Positions 5,410 through 5,869 of a stretch of 5,869 nucleotides of DNA are shown here, in pieces (positions within the stretch are counted from its first letter, which is position 1; every line of letters starts with the position of its first letter). The notes beneath the pieces were generated by a model, which saw only the letters and a program-made list of their open reading frames with translations, had not been told where the DNA came from and made no database searches. Position numbers and translations under genes: made by a program. Source of the DNA: Bifidobacteriaceae bacterium. GTDB lineage: Bacteria; Actinomycetota; Actinomycetes; Actinomycetales; WQXJ01. The DNA lies in assembly GCA_031272565.1 (NCBI GenBank), contig JAISTN010000324.1:1-5869 (forward strand), in the 5' to 3' direction.

Positions 5410-5869
5410 ATGAGCACCACTGTTGCCGCCTATGGCGTCCAGACCCCCACCGCCCCCGTAGCCCAACTGAGCATCGAGCGGCGCGATCCGGGCCCACGCG
5501 ATGTGCTGATCAAGATCGACTTCTGCGGCATCTGCCATTCCGACATCCACCACGCCCGGGGTGACTGGGGTGATCAGTACTACCCGGCCGTGACCGGCCA
5601 TGAGATTGTGGGCCACGTCGCGGCCGTGGGCCCGGAGGTGACCAAGCACCAGGTGGGTGATGTGGTTGGCGTGGGCTGCATGGTGGATTCTTGCCGCACC
5701 TGCGACCAGTGCCAGGCCGGCCAGGAACAGTACTGCCTGAATGGCAACACCGGCACCTATGGTTCGCCGGACAAGGACGGTACCTATACCAAGGGCGGCT
5801 ACTCGCAGACTGTGGTGGTGGACCAGGACTTTGTGGTCAAGGTGCCGGCCGGGTTGGACTTGGCGGCGG
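5410..5869 (+). CDS. Zinc-dependent alcohol/aldehyde dehydrogenase, CAD/YahK-like, 3' end cut
   Basis: The 153 visible codons give the N-terminal catalytic domain of a medium-chain zinc dehydrogenase, which interconverts alcohols and aldehydes with NAD(P)H in the cytosol. Catalytic zinc ligands are C39 in CGICHSD and H64-E65 in TGHEIVGHV. The structural zinc is bound by four cysteines, C95, C98, C101 and C109, in DSCRTCDQCQAGQEQYC. The VGVGCMVDSC stretch and the following GTYGSPDKDGTYTKGGYSQ are typical of the cinnamyl-alcohol-dehydrogenase group that includes E. coli YahK, a broad NADPH-dependent aldehyde reductase. The Rossmann cofactor domain with its GxGGxG motif and the third catalytic ligand lie beyond the window, so cofactor preference cannot be judged. 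About 150 of an expected 345-350 residues are present. The start is ATG5410 with a good Shine-Dalgarno site. The gene is probably a separate transcription unit. Substrate is unknown. Confidence 0.95.
   Translation, partial: MSTTVAAYGVQTPTAPVAQLSIERRDPGPRDVLIKIDFCGICHSDIHHARGDWGDQYYPAVTGHEIVGHVAAVGPEVTKHQVGDVVGVGCMVDSCRTCDQCQAGQEQYCLNGNTGTYGSPDKDGTYTKGGYSQTVVVDQDFVVKVPAGLDLAA

Noticed and set aside
1..5869. Mobile element, tRNA/rRNA or phage genes
   Set aside because: I found no transposase, integrase, terminal inverted repeats, tRNA-like cloverleaf or rRNA segments. Gene content and composition are uniform across the window.

Overview
The window looks like chromosomal DNA from a high-GC Gram-positive bacterium, most likely an actinobacterium. 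It is strongly G+C-rich by eye, third codon positions are mostly G or C, genes are packed with 4-nt start/stop overlaps, and GTG is used as a start. I cannot name the genus from the sequence. All real genes lie on the + strand.

Positions 1-5312 hold one compact, co-directional cluster of the MoxR/von Willebrand A (VWA) type. In order: a MoxR-family AAA+ ATPase whose 5' end is cut off by the window edge; a soluble DUF58 protein; a small membrane protein with a DUF4381-like helical domain; two VWA-domain membrane proteins arranged like BatA and BatB; and a membrane-anchored TPR-like protein with a Gly-Gln-Glu tandem repeat. The last three junctions are 4-nt overlaps (ATGA, GTGA, ATGA), which implies translational coupling. 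The 102-nt gap between DUF58 and the third gene is bridged by a possible 39-codon ORF that has its own Shine-Dalgarno-like site and also ends in an ATGA overlap.

From family knowledge, MoxR ATPases work with VWA proteins in chaperone-like or cofactor/metal-insertion roles, often linked to envelope integrity and stress. Hydrophobic segments and positive-inside charges here suggest MoxR and DUF58 in the cytosol, the third gene product with its helical domain facing the cytosol, and both VWA domains plus the TPR/GQE protein outside the membrane. The substrate cannot be read from the sequence. The arrangement resembles the shorter actinobacterial moxR-DUF58-VWA set (as at M. tuberculosis Rv1479-Rv1481), extended by a small membrane protein, a second VWA protein and a TPR protein.

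After a 97-nt spacer, positions 5410-5869 hold the first part of a zinc-dependent medium-chain alcohol/aldehyde dehydrogenase of the CAD/YahK-like group. It has its own good Shine-Dalgarno site and runs off the right edge. It has no evident functional link to the MoxR/VWA cluster.

The cluster is a recognisable family system rather than a wholly new one. The points most worth a second look are the bridging mini-ORF, a duplicated 16-nt translation-start cassette, a degraded metal site in DUF58, aromatic/acidic insertions in the first VWA protein, and the GQE repeat.
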